NCBI GenBank assembly: GCA_963732795.1
Contig: CAVTAV010000005.1
Span: forward strand, 1-64,000
Length of the DNA stretch: 64,000 nt
From: CAVTAV01 sp963732795
GTDB taxonomy: Bacteria > Pseudomonadota > Alphaproteobacteria > CAVTAV01
Direction: 5' to 3'
Made by a program: the position numbers and the translations under genes. Below, piece after piece: positions 26,821-34,996 of this stretch. The stretch's first letter is position 1; every line of letters begins with the position of its first letter. Below the pieces are notes generated by a model. That model was not told the origin of the DNA and made no database searches. It saw only the letters and a program-made list of their open reading frames with translations.

Positions 26821-28681
26821 ATGAACGACCTTTTCAAGGAACTCAAGCGGAGGCATGTCTTCCGGATCGGTATCGCCTATCTGGTGGTGGCGTGGATCGT
26901 CACCCAGGTCGTCGTCGCCGTTTCGCCGGTCCTGCAACTGCCCGACTGGTTCCCGCGCGCGGTCCTCATTCTTCTCGCCATTGGATTCCCGATCGCCCTG
27001 ATTCTCGCCTGGGCCTTCGAGGTGACGGCCGAGGGCATCAAACGGACGGAAGATGCGAATTCGGCTTCGGCCAAGCCTCGGGGCGTTTCGACCGGGCGCA
27101 AGCTCGATTTCGTCATTATCGGCGCGCTCGTCCTGGCGCTCGGCTATTTCGCTTGGGGCCGGTACTACGGCGGGCAGGGAACGCAAGTTGCGGCAACGGG
27201 CACGCCTTCCATCGCCGTGCTCCCGTTCGAGGATTACAGCCCAAACCATGATCAAGGCTATTTCGCCGACGGAATCGCCGAGGAAATCCTGAATTCGCTG
27301 GCGGGCATGGAAGGCCTCGAGGTGACGGCCCGGACGTCCTCGTTCTATTTCAAGGGCAAGAACGAGGATTTGCGCACCATCGGCGAGAAGCTGGGCGTCG
27401 CGAACATCCTGGAAGGCAGCGTCCGCAAGGAAGGCGACGATGTGCGCATCACCGCCCAGCTCAACGATGCCCGGACCGGCAACCATATCTGGTCGAAATC
27501 CTATAACCGCAAGATGGACGACATCTTCACGGTCCAGGAAAACATCGCCCAATCCGTCGCCCAGGCGATCGGAGTGACCCTCGGTGTCGGCAACGCGGGC
27601 CATCTGGCCGGCATGACCCGCAACCCCGATGCCTATGACGAGTATCTCAAGGGCGTGGCGCTGGCTAACCGACTTACGGAAGACGGCATCCGCAAGGGCC
27701 TCGATCATTTCGAGCGCGCGAGAATGCTCGATCCGTCCTTTGCGCTGGCGTGGGCAGGGATAGCCGCGGCCAGCCAATCGCTCCCGCAATTTGCTCCAGT
27801 TCAAAGCGCGGAGTTCTGGCGGGAAAAAGCCCGAGACGCGATTTCCCGCGCCTACGACTTGGCGCGCGATTCGCCTCAAGTCCTGATTACATACATCAAT
27901 ATTCAGATCGGAGACCACGCGATTTTCGAGGCCGGACAACTGTTTGAAAAGGCCATTGATGAGGCCCATGGGTCCCCTCAAAGCAACCTGGCGTCGCTCT
28001 ATGGCGGAATTCCTTCTGAGTATGGGCCGCGTCGAGGATGCCAGGAGCTACCTCGAACGGGTCCGTAAGTTGAATCCCCTGGTCGCGTTGGGGTCGATCT
28101 TTCTCGGCGAATTGGACGCCATCTCGGGCGATTTGCCGGACGCCTTCGCCGAGTTCGACCACGCCGACAAACTGGCCAAAAACTCGCCTGATAACACGCT
28201 CCTGTTTGTCGCCCATAGTGGGGTCTTCGCGGCCCTTGCCTCGGGCGACAGGCAGCAGATCGAAAAGTGGACGACACTCGCGATCCAGGAAGGCGCTGTC
28301 GGACACGAGATCACCAATGCCATGCGGCCGGTCCTGGACGATCCGAAAGCGGCGCTGGCCGAGCTCCATCGGCTCGCGAAGGCCCCCGAGAACCAGTCCA
28401 CCCTGCTGCTCAGCGATCTAGCGCATTGGGCGGCCTATTTCGGCGGTCCCGATTTCGCTCTCGACCTACTGCGCACCATTCCCAAGGATGCCGACCTGAC
28501 CAGCACCATATTCGCGATTTGGCGTCCGCTGATGAAGGACGTGCACATGCTGCCGGGCTTCAAGGATCTCGTGCGCGACATCGGCCTCGTGGACTACTGG
28601 CGCAGGAGCGGCCACTGGTCCGACTTCTGCCGTCCCGTTTCATCGGGCAATGGCGGCGATAATGACTTTGAGTGCAAGTAG
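26821..28681 (+). CDS. Membrane-anchored TolB/FlgO-like domain protein with TPR repeats, frameshifted
   Basis: The protein, about 620 residues, starts MNDLFKELKRRHVFRIGIAY. One or two membrane segments lie at about 15-75 and another at 98-115. A periplasmic domain follows (IAVLPFEDYSPNHDQGYFADGIAEEILNSLAG, ILEGSVRKEGDDVRITAQL), then TPR-like helices. This layout is that of adenylate-cyclase-associated or TolB-like N-terminal modules, but no cyclase or DNA-binding domain is present. One indel near 27990 shifts the frame; the C-terminal TPR part (GRVEDARSYLERVRKLNPLV) runs to 28681. It heads a long run of same-strand genes with spacings of only tens of bases. Role unknown; a sensor or scaffold is possible. 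Confidence 0.8.
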
Positions 28682-28693
28682 GCGGGGCGCTCC

Positions 28694-29182
28694 ATGACGC
28701 TCGAACACGCCTATTACCTCTCGCAGATCGTCGCGGCCTTGGCGGTGATCGGGTCGCTCCTCTATCTCGGCCGTCAGGTGACCCAGACCAACAAGCAGGC
28801 GCGGGCTCAGACGCGTCAGGCCATGATGGCGCTGGCGCAGGCCGAGATAACGCAGTTCCAGACCGACCCGTCGATCTTCGCGACGTTCACCAAGGAAGAG
28901 CCGTCCTGGGAGGACAAGGTCAAGCTCAGCCAATGGCTTTCGGCGGCGATGCGGGCGCGCGAATTCGAATGGTTCGCCCACAAGAACGGCACCATCGACG
29001 ACGACATGTTCAAAGCCTACTCCGGCATGATCCCCATCATTCTGGGCACCGAGCGCACCCGCCGTTGGTGGGCGTTCCGCAAGGACCTCGGTGAGTTCGA
29101 TCCTGCCTTCTCGACATTCGTCGACGGCTTACTGGCGCGAAGCCCGCTAACCGAATTCTGGAGCTCGATCGACAAATGGTGA
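28694..29182 (+). CDS. Single-TM protein of the local paralog array, copy 1
   Basis: This is a 162-residue protein of a family I cannot name. One membrane helix at about 8-28 (YYLSQIVAALAVIGSLLYLG) is followed by a charged RQ-rich turn (RQVTQTNKQARAQTRQ) and an all-helical soluble domain containing TERTRRWWAFRKDL. It shares the hydrophobic N-terminal pattern, the R/Q-Q-N-T turn and a WW motif in the last third with six other genes in this window (29190, 29719, 32588, 33091, 34007 and 34525). Orientation with a cytoplasmic helical domain is plausible from the positive flank. Function unknown. Start ATG 28694. Confidence 0.8.
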   Translation: MTLEHAYYLSQIVAALAVIGSLLYLGRQVTQTNKQARAQTRQAMMALAQAEITQFQTDPSIFATFTKEEPSWEDKVKLSQWLSAAMRAREFEWFAHKNGTIDDDMFKAYSGMIPIILGTERTRRWWAFRKDLGEFDPAFSTFVDGLLARSPLTEFWSSIDKW

Positions 29183-29189
29183 GGGCAAG

Positions 29190-29707
29190 ATGAAACGGCT
29201 CAGCCTGAGCGAGATCACCGGCATTGCGGAGATCATTGGCAGCATCGCGATCGTCGTATCGCTGATCTTCGTCGGCTTGCAGATCCGGCAGAACACAAGA
29301 CAGGTGGAAACCAGTTCGATTCAGGCCGGGCTTGCCTATGTCGAATCGATAAACAATCTGACCGCGAATCCGGAGACGGCCGAAGTGGTCATGAAGGGCG
29401 TGAACGATTTCAACTCTTTGTCGCCCATCGAGAAGGCGCGTTTCGACGGAACGATCAACATGTCATGACGAAGTTCTTCTTGGCTCGGCAATACCATTTT
29501 CAGGGGGCGCTTCCCGAAGAGAACTACATCTCCTTCGAGGCCGTCTTCGCAACCGTTCTGCGCTCGCCCGGGGCGTTGGACTGGTGGAGCAGAATCAAGG
29601 ACCAAAATCCGAAATTCGTTCAGGAGGTGATCGACGAGATCATTCGACGCCATCACGACGTCAAGCCGTACACAGAGTATCTGAAATTCGAGCACAAAAA
29701 TCGGTGA
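29190..29707 (+). CDS. Single-TM protein of the local paralog array, copy 2, frameshifted
   Basis: The predicted protein is about 172 residues. The N terminus is LSLSEITGIAEIIGSIAIVV with a membrane helix running to SLIFVGLQIRQNT. A one-base change of frame near 29460 links it to FFLARQYHFQGALPEENYIS and the C-terminal LRSPGALDWWSRIKDQNP. It is nearly the same length as, and clearly homologous to, the next gene (29719), which reads LRSPGAVQWWATTGN at the same place. ATG 29190 lies 7 bases after copy 1. Function unknown. Confidence 0.75.
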
Positions 29708-29718
29708 CGGGGGCACGC

Positions 29719-30237
29719 ATGAAACGGCCGAGTTTGGACCAGATCACCAATCTCGCGGAGATCATCGGCACGGTGGCGATCGTCGTGTCGCTGATCTTTG
29801 TCGGCCTGCAGATTCGGCAGAACACGAACCAGGTCGAAGTGGCTTCGTATCAGACCGGGCTGCGCTTCATCCATTCGATTAATGAATTGACCGCGACGCC
29901 CGAATCCGCCGACCTCGTCATCAGGGGGCTAAATGATTTCGATGCCTTGTCGCAAATCGACAAGGCGCAGTTCGACAGCAAGCTTGCCGATCTGACCAAC
30001 GATTTCTTTGCGGCCCGGCAACTCTTTCTGCAGGGCAGCTTGTCGGCCGAGGAGTTCGCCGGTTTCGAGCGCGTTATGGCGCAAATGCTTCGTTCGCCGG
30101 GCGCCGTTCAATGGTGGGCGACGACCGGAAACGTCTTTCCCCAGCAGTATCAGGACTCATTGGAGGACGTCATCCGTCGTTATCCCGAGGCGGAGCCGTG
30201 GTCCGAGTACTACGAATACAAACGCGAGGCTCATTGA
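29719..30237 (+). CDS. Single-TM protein of the local paralog array, copy 3
   Basis: This is an intact 172-residue paralog of the 29190 gene, the best reference copy for the family. It starts MKRPSLDQITNLAEIIGTVA, has a membrane helix ending VSLIFVGLQIRQNT, then a helical domain with ELTATPESADLVIRGLNDFD, FFAARQLFLQGSLSAEEFAG and LRSPGAVQWWATTGN. The C terminus is acidic and aromatic (EAEPWSEYYEYKR). The 12-base gap to copy 2 and tight coupling to the PNPOx-like gene downstream suggest one transcript with the nitrile hydratase genes. Function unknown. Confidence 0.82.
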   Translation: MKRPSLDQITNLAEIIGTVAIVVSLIFVGLQIRQNTNQVEVASYQTGLRFIHSINELTATPESADLVIRGLNDFDALSQIDKAQFDSKLADLTNDFFAARQLFLQGSLSAEEFAGFERVMAQMLRSPGAVQWWATTGNVFPQQYQDSLEDVIRRYPEAEPWSEYYEYKREAH

Positions 30238-30248
30238 AGGAGTGTCCC

Positions 30249-30911
30249 ATGAGCAGACTCTATAACGACGCCCATCGCGGCTTGCAGGACGAATTCGGCA
30301 CGCGCCGCATGGCCGACCGGATCGAGGAGCTGGCCTGCAAGGATGTTGTCGGCGAGCCGGAGAAGGCCTTCATCGAAAGCCGCGACATGTTCTTCCTCGC
30401 GACCGTCGATACCGACGGCTGCCCGACCGTATCGTATAAGGGCGGCGATCCGGGCTTTGTCCGGGTCGTCGATGAAAAGACAGTCATTTTTCCGGTCTAT
30501 GACGGCAACGGCATGTTCCTCTCCACGGGCAATATCGCGTCCAAGGGCGAGGTCGGTTTGCTGTTCATCGATTTCGAGAAGCCCCATCGCCTCCGCTTGC
30601 AGGGCCGTGCCGAGCTCCCCCGCGATCCGGTGCTTCTCGGGCATTTCAAGGAAGCCATTTTCGTCGTCAAGATAGCCGTGCGGGCGGTCTTCCAGAACTG
30701 CCCGCGCTACATCCACCGCTATCAAAAAATATCGCCGTCCCGCTACGTGCCCCGCGCCGACTGCGATACGCCGCTCGCCACCTGGAAGCGCACCGATGAA
30801 ATTCAGGATGTGCTGCCGGAGCGCGACGCAAAGAAGGTCGACGCGGCTGGCGGCACGCTGCCCACCGAGGAATGGATCGGCATGATCGTCACGGGCGACC
30901 CCGAGGCTTGA
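30249..30911 (+). CDS. Pyridoxamine 5'-phosphate oxidase family (FMN-binding split barrel) protein
   Basis: This is a 220-residue soluble protein of the PNPOx-like split-barrel group. It shows FIESRDMFFLATVDTDGCPT followed by VSYKGGDPGFVRVVDEKTV and GEVGLLFIDFEKPHRLRLQG, the core strands that bind FMN in relatives, and QNCPRYIHRYQ toward the end. It is longer than true PdxH and lacks its C-terminal PNPOx signature, so vitamin B6 synthesis is unlikely. A GGAG ribosome site precedes ATG 30249. It sits directly before the nitrile hydratase subunits, 18 bases from the beta gene. A redox or flavin-related helper role is possible but unproven. Confidence 0.82.
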   Translation: MSRLYNDAHRGLQDEFGTRRMADRIEELACKDVVGEPEKAFIESRDMFFLATVDTDGCPTVSYKGGDPGFVRVVDEKTVIFPVYDGNGMFLSTGNIASKGEVGLLFIDFEKPHRLRLQGRAELPRDPVLLGHFKEAIFVVKIAVRAVFQNCPRYIHRYQKISPSRYVPRADCDTPLATWKRTDEIQDVLPERDAKKVDAAGGTLPTEEWIGMIVTGDPEA

Positions 30912-30929
30912 TCGAACAGGAGGCTGGCA

Positions 30930-31604
30930 ATGAACGGTATTCACGACATGGGTGGGCTGACCAATTTCGGCCCCGTGCAACCGGAAGAGAATGAGCCGGT
31001 TTTCCACGAGGACTGGGAGCGGCGCGTCTTCGCGATGAACATGGGGGCCTTGGCTTTTGTCGGGCCGGTCGATCGGGCGCGCCATGCTATCGAGCGCATG
31101 AACGCCGTCGAATACCTGACCACGAGCTATTATGAGCACTGGCTCACCGGGATCACGACGCTTTTGGTCGAGCTCGGGCTGGTGACGGCCGACGAGGTCG
31201 AGTCCGGCCGCGTCATCCGCAATTCCGCGCCGCCCCATCCCGCGCCGAACGCCGAGATGGCCGAAGGGCTGGTGCGGGGCGGCATGCCGGCGGTTCGCGA
31301 TGTACCGGTCAAGCCTGTCTTCGAGGTCGGGGCGGCAGTCCGGGCGCGGAACCTGGAGATTACCGGGCATACCCGGCTCGCGCGCTATGTCCGGGGCAAG
31401 ACCGGAGTCGTCATCGCCTATCATGGCTGCCACGTCTTCCCGGATACCGCCGCGCACGACAAGGGCGAAAACCCGCAGCCGCTCTATACGGTCCGCTTCG
31501 AGGCCAAGGAACTTTGGGGCGATAACGTGACGCGACGCGACTGCGTCCACATTGATCTGTGGGAGTCCTATCTGGAGCCGTTGAACGCGGAGAAGCAATC
31601 ATGA
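30930..31604 (+). CDS. nthB: Nitrile hydratase subunit beta
   Basis: The beta subunit of nitrile hydratase (nitrile + H2O to amide) is 224 residues. The N terminus MNGIHDMGGLTNFGPVQPEE is the family signature, with the following FHEDWERRVFAMNMGA. The C-terminal SH3-like domain reads FEVGAAVRARNLEITGHTRL, ARYVRGKTGVVIAYHGCHVFPD and ends near DLWESYLEPL. Arg residues in the VRARN and YVRGK segments fit those contacting the active site in homologs. A GGAGG ribosome site precedes the ATG. Its stop overlaps the alpha gene start (ATGA at 31601-31604). The beta-alpha-activator order is that of cobalt-type enzymes. Confidence 0.95.
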   Translation: MNGIHDMGGLTNFGPVQPEENEPVFHEDWERRVFAMNMGALAFVGPVDRARHAIERMNAVEYLTTSYYEHWLTGITTLLVELGLVTADEVESGRVIRNSAPPHPAPNAEMAEGLVRGGMPAVRDVPVKPVFEVGAAVRARNLEITGHTRLARYVRGKTGVVIAYHGCHVFPDTAAHDKGENPQPLYTVRFEAKELWGDNVTRRDCVHIDLWESYLEPLNAEKQS

Positions 31605-32257
31605 GCGACCATGAACACGAGCACGATCATCCCCATAACGCGCCGCCGAACCCGTATCACAATAGCGAACGATCGGAGGCGCGTAACGCCGAACTGACCG
31701 AGAGGGTCGCGAAGCTCGAAGCGCTGCTGACCGCCAAGGGCCTGGTCGACAAAGGCGCGCTCGACAAGCTCGTCGACATCTATGAAAACGATCTCGGCCC
31801 GATGAACGGCGCGAAGGTCGTCGCCCGCGCCTGGACGGATCCGGCGTTCAAGCAGCGCCTGCTCGAAAACGCCACCGCCGCCATCGCCGAGCTCGGCTTC
31901 GGCGGGCTGCAGGGCGAGCACATGGTCGTGGTGGAGAACACGGCCGACGTCCACAACGTCGTCGTCTGCACGCTCTGCTCCTGCTATCCCTGGCCGGTCC
32001 TCGGCCTGCCGCCCACCTGGTACAAGGACGCCGCCTATCGCTCCCGCATCGTCATCGATCCGCGCGGCGTGCTGGCCGATTTCGGCACCGAGATCGACGA
32101 CGAGGTCGAGATGCGCGTCTGGGACAGCAGCGCCGAGATCCGCTATCTCGTGCTCCCCGAACGCCCCGCCGGCACGGAAGGCATGAGCGAGGATCAACTC
32201 GCCGAGCTGGTCGAACGCGACGCCATGATCGGCGTGACGAAGGTTCGGGCCCCATGA
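31601..32257 (+). CDS. nthA: Nitrile hydratase subunit alpha, cobalt type
   Basis: This is the catalytic alpha subunit of 218 residues. The metal-binding claw is VCTLCSCYPW, with Cys123, Cys126 and Cys128. Thr between the first two cysteines marks a cobalt enzyme; iron enzymes have Ser there. In this family two of these Cys are oxidised to sulfinic and sulfenic acid. The N terminus MSDHEHEHDHPH holds six His within 14 residues and may gather metal. DPRGVLADFGTEIDDEVEMRVWDSSAEIRYLVLP is the usual C-terminal core. It overlaps the beta gene by 4 bases and the activator gene by 4 bases. Confidence 0.96.
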   Translation: MSDHEHEHDHPHNAPPNPYHNSERSEARNAELTERVAKLEALLTAKGLVDKGALDKLVDIYENDLGPMNGAKVVARAWTDPAFKQRLLENATAAIAELGFGGLQGEHMVVVENTADVHNVVVCTLCSCYPWPVLGLPPTWYKDAAYRSRIVIDPRGVLADFGTEIDDEVEMRVWDSSAEIRYLVLPERPAGTEGMSEDQLAELVERDAMIGVTKVRAP

Positions 32258-32559
32258 CCACGGACAGGCTCACGCGGCCGGATATCGCCGAAATGAACGG
32301 CACCCACGCGCTGCCCCGCAAGAGCGGCGAATTGGTGTTCCATGCCGAATGGGAACGCCGCGCCTTCGCCCTGGCCGTCAGTCTCGCCGAGCAGGGCGAA
32401 TTCGAATGGAGCGCGTTCCAGCAGCAGCTCATCAAAGCCGTCGCCGAGGCGGAGCGGGACGACCCGCTCAATCCGACGCGAGGCTATTACGAAAGCTGGC
32501 TCGTCGCGCTCGAGGCCGTGCTGGCGGAGAAACGCATGTTGGCGGATCGAACCGCCTGA
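32254..32559 (+). CDS. Nitrile hydratase accessory/activator protein
   Basis: This is a 101-residue homolog of the N-terminal part of nitrile hydratase beta (compare LVFHAEWERRAFALAVSL here with VFHEDWERRVFAMNMGA in beta). Such small proteins (p14K/NhlE type) are metallochaperones that swap subunits to deliver cobalt to the alpha subunit. It also has NPTRGYYESWLVALEAVLAEK, matching the beta segment SYYEHWLTGI. ATG 32254 overlaps the alpha stop (ATGA). No cobalt permease gene is nearby. Confidence 0.9.
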   Translation: MTTDRLTRPDIAEMNGTHALPRKSGELVFHAEWERRAFALAVSLAEQGEFEWSAFQQQLIKAVAEAERDDPLNPTRGYYESWLVALEAVLAEKRMLADRTA

Positions 32560-32587
32560 TCGCAAGACAGGGATGGAGGGGGGCGCG

Positions 32588-33094
32588 GTGACACTGGACC
32601 AATATTACATGCTGGCGCAGATCATCGCGTCCATCGCGGTGGTCGGCTCGCTGCTGTTTCTTGGTTTCGAGATGCGGCGAAATTACAAGCAGACGCGCCT
32701 CGCCAATTGGGAGGCGGTTGTCGACCGTTTCAATGCCTTGTGGAGCCGGACGACGACCAATTTCGACTTCGCCGAGATATTGGCGCGCGGCCGTCAAAGC
32801 TATGTCGGTCTAACGGACGCCGAATAGATCGCCTTTGGCGACTTTCACCAGGAATTGATCCTCACTTATGAGACCATGATGTTGTCGGGCGCGCACGCGA
32901 CCGTCTCCGCTCGGCAGATGGCCGATTTGACACAGAAACATTTGAGCCACTACCTCGGGTCTCCCGGATCTAAGGAGTGGTGGCGCGAATTCAGGGAAGA
33001 GGTGGAATTGCCGCCACAAATCACGGCGGTCGTGAATGCCGCCACCGGCGAAAGCGGGCTACGGCGAGATCCGTCGAATGGAGAAACCAGATGA
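32588..33094 (+). pseudogene. Single-TM protein of the paralog array, copy 4, with in-frame stop
   Basis: The GTG at 32588 (GGAGGGGG ribosome site) opens a protein starting MTLDQYYMLAQIIASIAVVG with a membrane helix ending LLFLGFEMRRN, then QTRLANWEAVVDRFNALWSR. A TAG at 32825-32827 interrupts the frame after GLTDAE. The same frame then continues to 33094 with LILTYETMMLSGAHATVSAR and LGSPGSKEWWREFREEVELP, so the whole gene is still recognisable. Copy 7 (34525) reads through the same site with a His codon. The cause is either a recent nonsense mutation or a base error. The end overlaps copy 5 (ATGA). Confidence 0.75.
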
Positions 33095-33573
33095 CACTCG
33101 AGGACCTCGCCTATATCGCGCAGATCGTCGCGTCTTTCGGCGTGATCGTCTCTCTGATCTATCTGGCGCGGCAGGTCGTCCAGAATACCCGGATGATGCG
33201 CGCCGGCGTGTCGAGCGACCGGGTGCAGCGCGATTTCGATTTCACCAGCCCCATCTTCAACAACAGGGATTTCGCGGAAATTTGGTGCAAAGCCCGCGAC
33301 GGTCTGGACACCCTCGACGATGTTGATCAGGTCCGGGTCATCATGCATTCCCGTAGCGCCCTCAAGCACTGGCACAACATGTTCGCGATGCGCCGGCAGT
33401 ATCTCGTGTCGGACGCCGACTGGGATGAGCTGTTGTGGCTGATCCAGCATTTCGGAGGGATTCAGAACACGCGCGGCGCCTGGGCCATGTTCAAGGACTC
33501 GTTCGAGAAGCCGTTTCAGAATTTCATCGAGCAACAATTTGCGATCGCCGACCGCGACAAGGACAACGCCTAG
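33091..33573 (+). CDS. Single-TM protein of the local paralog array, copy 5
   Basis: This is an intact 160-residue paralog. The N terminus MTLEDLAYIAQIVASFGVIV leads into a membrane helix ending SLIYLARQVVQNTRMMRAG. The soluble part includes RDFAEIWCKARDGLDTLDDV and AMRRQYLVSDADWDELLWL. The WW motif of the family is reduced to NTRGAWAMFKDSF. ATG 33091 overlaps the end of copy 4 by 4 bases. It is the most divergent member, with a single Cys. Function unknown. Confidence 0.8.
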   Translation: MTLEDLAYIAQIVASFGVIVSLIYLARQVVQNTRMMRAGVSSDRVQRDFDFTSPIFNNRDFAEIWCKARDGLDTLDDVDQVRVIMHSRSALKHWHNMFAMRRQYLVSDADWDELLWLIQHFGGIQNTRGAWAMFKDSFEKPFQNFIEQQFAIADRDKDNA

Positions 33574-33600
33574 AAACGGCGAGGGGGCAGGGGGGCGAAA

Positions 33601-33951
33601 GTGACTCAATACGAATATATAAATCTGATCTCGACGCTCCGGTCGGAAGCCGCCGGCCACGAAATGGACTTCTTCGCCATGTGGTCGGCTTATGTGGTGG
33701 TCATCTACCTGGTCGGCCGCGAGCTGCCACGGCTTTATGCCGTGCTGATGAGCGTTCTTTATGTGGCATGCGCCGCCATACCCGCCTTCGGTTTCCACCT
33801 TGCCGTCGAAAATCAGTACGCCGTTATCGGGTTGTACATCGCCGCTTATAAGGACGCCGCGATCATGGGCACAAATTCGACCGCAGTCCCACTCATCGTC
33901 CTCTCGGTAAATGCCATCGCATCAATGGCGGCGATCGCCTTCCTGATTTAA
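33601..33951 (+). CDS. Small membrane protein, three to four predicted TM segments
   Basis: This is a 116-residue hydrophobic protein, not a member of the single-TM array. It begins MTQYEYINLISTLRSEAAGH (cytoplasmic), followed by helices near 25-42 (MWSAYVVVIYLV), 48-65 (AVLMSVLYVACAAIPAFGF) and 94-115 (VPLIVLSVNAIASMAAIAFL). The GTG start at 33601 has a GAGGGGGCAGGGGGG leader. The lone Asn/Gln-rich loop carries no catalytic motif. I do not recognise a family. It sits inside the array, 27 bases after copy 5. Confidence 0.7.
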   Translation: MTQYEYINLISTLRSEAAGHEMDFFAMWSAYVVVIYLVGRELPRLYAVLMSVLYVACAAIPAFGFHLAVENQYAVIGLYIAAYKDAAIMGTNSTAVPLIVLSVNAIASMAAIAFLI

Positions 33952-34006
33952 AGACGGCGAACGGCCCCCGTGGCATTGGCGACATCGTAAAGACCGGAGA
34001 ACGCCC

Positions 34007-34516
34007 ATGAAGCTCGAAAAGCTGTCGTCCCTGATCGAAGCGCTCAGTTCGATCGCCGTCGTCATCACCCTGATCGTCCTGATCGTCGAGATAAGACAGA
34101 ACACGTCGGCGTTGAACGCCCAATCACGCCAAGCCCTTCTGGTGAGCGCACAGAACGAATTGCTGGCGTCTGTCGATCACCCCGACGCCCTGATCGCAAT
34201 CCGCAAGCCCGACGCCCTGACGCCCGAGGAAACCGTGATGCTCGATTCGTGGCTTCAGGCGTCCATTCGATCGCGCGAGTTCGCGTGGCTGCAATACCAG
34301 AGCGGCCTGATTGATCAGGAACAGTGGGATACGGAGCTCTCCGTCATCCGTGGCCTTACCGCACAGCCTCGAATTCGCCTTTGGTGGACCGAACAGGGCC
34401 GAACCAGAGTGAGCGTCAAATTTGCCGATTTCGTCGACGGCGTCATCAAGAACACGCCGGAGAACACCCAGATGGGGGCCGGCAAGACCTGGAACCGTGC
34501 TCTGCAGAAGGACTAG
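34007..34516 (+). CDS. Single-TM protein of the local paralog array, copy 6
   Basis: This is an intact 169-residue paralog. The N terminus is MKLEKLSSLIEALSSIAVVI, with a membrane helix ending LIVLIVEIRQNTSALNAQSR. The helical domain has LTPEETVMLDSWLQASIRSR, where copy 1 has KLSQWLSAAMRAREFEWF; the match extends through REFAWLQYQSGLIDQEQWD. The WW motif is in RIRLWWTEQGR. It is therefore closest to copy 1 although it lies 5 kb away. Function unknown. Confidence 0.8.
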   Translation: MKLEKLSSLIEALSSIAVVITLIVLIVEIRQNTSALNAQSRQALLVSAQNELLASVDHPDALIAIRKPDALTPEETVMLDSWLQASIRSREFAWLQYQSGLIDQEQWDTELSVIRGLTAQPRIRLWWTEQGRTRVSVKFADFVDGVIKNTPENTQMGAGKTWNRALQKD

Positions 34517-34524
34517 GAGCGGAC

Positions 34525-34996
34525 ATGACGCTGGAACAATACTATCTGATCGCCCAGATCGTGGCGTCCATTGCGGTAATCGGCTCGCTGCTATTCCTGG
34601 GATTCGAGGTTCGGCAGAATTGGCGGCAGACCCGTCTCGCCAACTGGGAATCCAGCATCGATCGGTTCAACAGGCTTTGGAGCCGGACCAACGATCCCCT
34701 CGTCGCGGATATCGTCACGCGTGGCCGCAAGGATTCTCCAGCGTCACCGAGACTGAGCACCTTGCCTTTTACAATTGCTATGAAGAGCTGACGATCACCT
34801 ATGAAGCCATGGCCGTGAGAGGCGATCACCCGTCGCCTCAAGCGAGCAGCTCGTCGCCCTGGCGATGAAGCACCTACGCTATCACTTCAGCTTCCCCGGC
34901 GCTCAGGCCTGGTGGGCCGAATGGACCAAAAACGCCGGCCCGCCGCCGACCATGCTCGCGCTGGTGAACGAAGCGATCCGGTTGGGGCGGCCCTAA
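34525..34996 (+). CDS. Single-TM protein of the local paralog array, copy 7, frameshifted
   Basis: The predicted protein is about 157 residues. The N terminus MTLEQYYLIAQIVASIAVIG with helix end LLFLGFEVRQNWRQTRLANW is almost the same as copy 4. Indels near 34735 and 34840 break the frame; the pieces SVTETEHLAFYNCYEELTIT and KHLRYHFSFPGAQAWWAEW follow in order, and the chain ends LVNEAIRLGRP at 34996. TAGGAGCGG precedes the ATG. The stop overlaps the convergent TcmP gene by 3 bases. This is the last member of the array. Confidence 0.75.

Noticed and set aside
30249..30911. pdxH (pyridoxamine phosphate oxidase)
   Set aside because: The protein has only the generic split-barrel core and lacks the PdxH C-terminal signature; context is nitrile hydratase.
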